From positions 1 through 33,472 of the forward strand of contig JAGTQI010000009.1 of assembly GCA_018396955.1 (NCBI GenBank): 33,472 bases of DNA, written 5' to 3'. Made by a program: the position numbers and the translations under genes. The DNA comes from Candidatus Bathyarchaeota archaeon (GTDB lineage: Archaea; Thermoproteota; Bathyarchaeia; Bathyarchaeales; Bathycorpusculaceae). Below, in pieces: positions 31,660 through 33,472 of this stretch (position 1 is its first letter; each line of letters begins with the position of its first letter). The notes beneath the pieces were generated by a model, which was given only the letters and a program-made list of their open reading frames with translations, was not told where the DNA came from and searched no databases.

Positions 31660-33239
31660 GTAAACGGGATGACTTTAACATCTAATGTTTGGAGATTCAC
31701 CACCGGTACCAGACCGGGCATTGGGATGAACCCTTGCCTTTTCATGTACTCAGTCTGCTCCTGCCAGCACCCAGAGTTAACAACGGTGACTCCCCTGTAA
31801 TTTGTATATCCGGCTGTGTGGGTGTGCCCGGCGTGGAAAATGTCGGGCACGCGATCTATGACGAGGTAGTCTTTGCTCTCTGGCGCCAACGGTGTTTTTC
31901 CTCCATAAACTGGTGCTAAGTGGCGGCACTGCAAAAGTAGGGTCATGGCTTTTTCTGGCTGGGTGTAATTTATTCCAGGAACTGTTGAGATTATGTCGTC
32001 TAGGCTTCGGCCATGGTACATGAGAGCTTCAACGTTGTGGAGACTGAGAAGACAGGGATTTCCAAAAGAGTGGATGTTGCTTGCGTCGTGAAGGTTCTCC
32101 AGAAAGGCACCGGATATTGGCGGTTGGGGTAAAGCCTTTCTTGGGGCATCATGGTTTCCCGGAATGATTACCACTTCAATGTAGTCTGGGATTTGCTTGA
32201 TGAGATTTGAGGCTAATCTATATTGCCCATAAATATCCCTTATTGCAAGTTCCTTAACTTGATTTGGGTAGACGCCTATTCCGTCAACGATGTCGCCGGC
32301 TATCAAAACATATTTTACATGGCTAGCTATCTCTCGCATTTGCCCATTTCCATATTCGCCCTTTAACCACAAAACAAACCTGTTAAAAAGATGTTCTTGG
32401 AATTTTACACTCCCCACATGCAAGTCTGAAGTGAGCACGGCGTAAACAGGAACCGGAGCCTTGTTCGGATTTTTAGGGGCGATGTCTGGGAGGATAATGT
32501 CTTCAGCTATCAACAAGTTTCCCCGAGTTTTAGTCACGCTCACACAAATAACCTGGTCCAACAAGAGGGTTCTTGCTTTGGTCAAGAGGTCGGAGGGCGC
32601 ATTTTGCGGCACCAAAACAGTGGCGCTTGCACTGAAATCTTCTAACGTTAAGAGAATTTTTTGCTTTGCCTCTTTCTTCTCTGTTATCATGCCGATTATT
32701 TTGAGTTTTGTGTTGGGCGGAGCCCTTACCACATCAGCAATTGGAGTCGCTCCTCTTGCATCCATTCTTTGCCTCAGCAGTTTTTCGAGGCGTTCAAACC
32801 TATCCCTGAAGTATTTAAGGTAATCTTCCAATGTTCCGCTTGAGCTTAGTTTACTGCCAGCATCCTCAATGATCTTAATTTCGGCTTCCACTTCTCTGGC
32901 GTATGGGCGGAAAAGCTTTTTCCCCTCAAGGATTAATTGAGGCTGTATAAGCGATCCTCGAAGAATTGTTTGTGGGGATACCTCTTCATTTATCTGCGGT
33001 GCTAAAGTTGAGCTTTCAATTCTTTCGGGCTTTTTTACAATCTCTTCTAAAAGACTTCTTTCAATGAAAAGCGGCTTATCCTTTAATGTTTTTATTTTGG
33101 CTAAAGCTTTACTTATAATATCAACAGGGTCTTCGGTTGAGGATGCCTTGTTTAAGAATTCGAAGGCATCTTTGTTAAGCTGGTATCCTGCTGCTACAGT
33201 AAGCTCGACAGCCTTTTGAAGCTTCTCGAAAAAACTCAT
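31656..33239 (-). CDS. polB: DNA polymerase D small subunit DP1 (3'-5' exonuclease)
   Basis: Proofreading subunit of PolD, a calcineurin-like phosphoesterase. An N-terminal helical region and an OB domain (about 170-260) precede the nuclease. Its metal motifs are LTSDLHVGS near 270, IAGDIVDG, IPGNHDAP near 360, MYHGRSLDD and FHAGHTHTAGY near 472. Since DLH and GNHD are intact it should be an active exonuclease, unlike eukaryotic B-subunits. ATG 33239 overlaps the stop of the upstream DUF429 gene as ATGA, fixing the start at 527 residues. Its stop overlaps that of the convergent DUF99 gene by 4 nt. Confidence 0.96.
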   Translation of the reverse strand: MSFFEKLQKAVELTVAAGYQLNKDAFEFLNKASSTEDPVDIISKALAKIKTLKDKPLFIERSLLEEIVKKPERIESSTLAPQINEEVSPQTILRGSLIQPQLILEGKKLFRPYAREVEAEIKIIEDAGSKLSSSGTLEDYLKYFRDRFERLEKLLRQRMDARGATPIADVVRAPPNTKLKIIGMITEKKEAKQKILLTLEDFSASATVLVPQNAPSDLLTKARTLLLDQVICVSVTKTRGNLLIAEDIILPDIAPKNPNKAPVPVYAVLTSDLHVGSVKFQEHLFNRFVLWLKGEYGNGQMREIASHVKYVLIAGDIVDGIGVYPNQVKELAIRDIYGQYRLASNLIKQIPDYIEVVIIPGNHDAPRKALPQPPISGAFLENLHDASNIHSFGNPCLLSLHNVEALMYHGRSLDDIISTVPGINYTQPEKAMTLLLQCRHLAPVYGGKTPLAPESKDYLVIDRVPDIFHAGHTHTAGYTNYRGVTVVNSGCWQEQTEYMKRQGFIPMPGLVPVVNLQTLDVKVIPFT

Positions 33240-33472
33240 AACCTTACCTCTCTCCAATCCCACTTTATTGGGACTACAATGTAGCCTTCCTCGAAATCAC
33301 CCAAAATTTCTGTTAAACCTTCCATGTAAAAATAACCAGTCAACGCCGCTGTGACAGCGTCTATCTCATGCGGCGTCAATGCACGCTGACTTAGGGACCC
33401 GGCTAGTCCGATGCTTTTTAGAATGTTTTGAATTGTTTTCCAGTCTCTTGTTGGCATGCCTAAAGCCTTTCT
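33236..33472 (-). CDS. DUF429 family protein, C-terminal part (5' end outside window)
   Basis: Only the last 78 or so codons are present; the frame stays open to the right edge. SLSQRALTPHEIDAVTAALTGYFYMEG and FEEGYIVVPIK resemble the C-terminal end of DUF429 proteins, an RNase H-like family of unknown role whose final DAVTAAL helix carries an acidic residue. The TGA stop overlaps the DP1 start (ATGA), so the two are translationally coupled. The assignment is from the tail only. Confidence 0.65.
   Translation of the reverse strand, partial: RKALGMPTRDWKTIQNILKSIGLAGSLSQRALTPHEIDAVTAALTGYFYMEGLTEILGDFEEGYIVVPIKWDWREVRL

Noticed and set aside
1-33472. tRNA, rRNA, CRISPR array, insertion sequence or phage genes
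   Set aside because: Reading the intergenic regions showed no T-arm-like or rRNA-like sequence, no regularly spaced repeats, and no transposase or integrase.

Overview
The window is archaeal chromosome. Diagnostic genes are both subunits of the archaeal replicase PolD (DP1 and DP2), Orc1/Cdc6, SRP54, aIF5A with its hypusine-site lysine, Alba, NOB1, Pus10, Sec61-beta, Elf1 and geranylgeranylglyceryl phosphate synthase, an ether-lipid enzyme. Promoters are archaeal (TATA boxes about 25-45 nt before starts) and Shine-Dalgarno sequences are common. A short XPF without a helicase domain, PolD, Alba and Elf1 together point to a TACK-type archaeon, most likely Bathyarchaeota-like. That assignment is inferred from gene content, not from any search. 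Almost everything is core chromosome; there are no insertion sequences, CRISPR arrays, tRNA or rRNA genes that I can see.

Layout. 1-3.4 kb (minus strand): XPF-type nuclease, srp54 and pus10 (pus10 is cut by the left edge). 3.5-6.9 kb (plus): an XPD-type helicase with an added zinc ribbon, a PAC2-family protein and an Hsp20 chaperone. 6.9-7.2 kb is a convergent spacer holding only broken small frames. 7.2-9.7 kb: aIF5A (minus), then NAD kinase, NOB1 and a pyruvate-kinase-C-domain protein (plus). 9.7-16.8 kb (minus): DUF2070 membrane protein, porGDAB (pyruvate or 2-oxoacid:ferredoxin oxidoreductase), Alba, a class III aminotransferase and a GNAT acetyltransferase. 17-19.7 kb: an LSm-like small protein convergent with a 57-residue Sec61-beta, then serine hydroxymethyltransferase, DUF488 and MazG-like proteins. 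19.7-24.6 kb (minus): elf1, GGGP synthase, DP2 and a small winged-helix protein. 24.6-26.3 kb (plus): NAD synthetase and a nitrilase-fold amidase. 26.3-27.1 kb is a decayed class I aminotransferase.

The most interesting part is 27.2-33.5 kb. A 0.7-kb non-coding stretch before orc1/cdc6 carries three sequences that match the archaeal origin recognition box (ORB), two of them flanking an AT-rich tract, so this is very likely a replication origin. DP1 and a DUF99/endonuclease dU gene lie just beyond orc1, and DP2 lies about 6 kb on the other side. Next to the origin are a membrane-anchored coiled-coil winged-helix protein, a second winged-helix protein and an unrecognised 158-residue protein. 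The 7-mer CTTGTGA/TCACAAG occurs six times in the non-coding or promoter DNA around them, suggesting one DNA-binding protein acts on these promoters and the origin. This is the best candidate here for an undescribed system, but it is an inference from sequence pattern.

Other points of note: NOB1 has no ATG, GTG or TTG at its natural start (the best candidate is ACG overlapping the NAD kinase stop); the aminotransferase pseudogene has lost its catalytic-lysine region; and NAD synthetase is paired with a nitrilase-fold enzyme that could supply ammonia.
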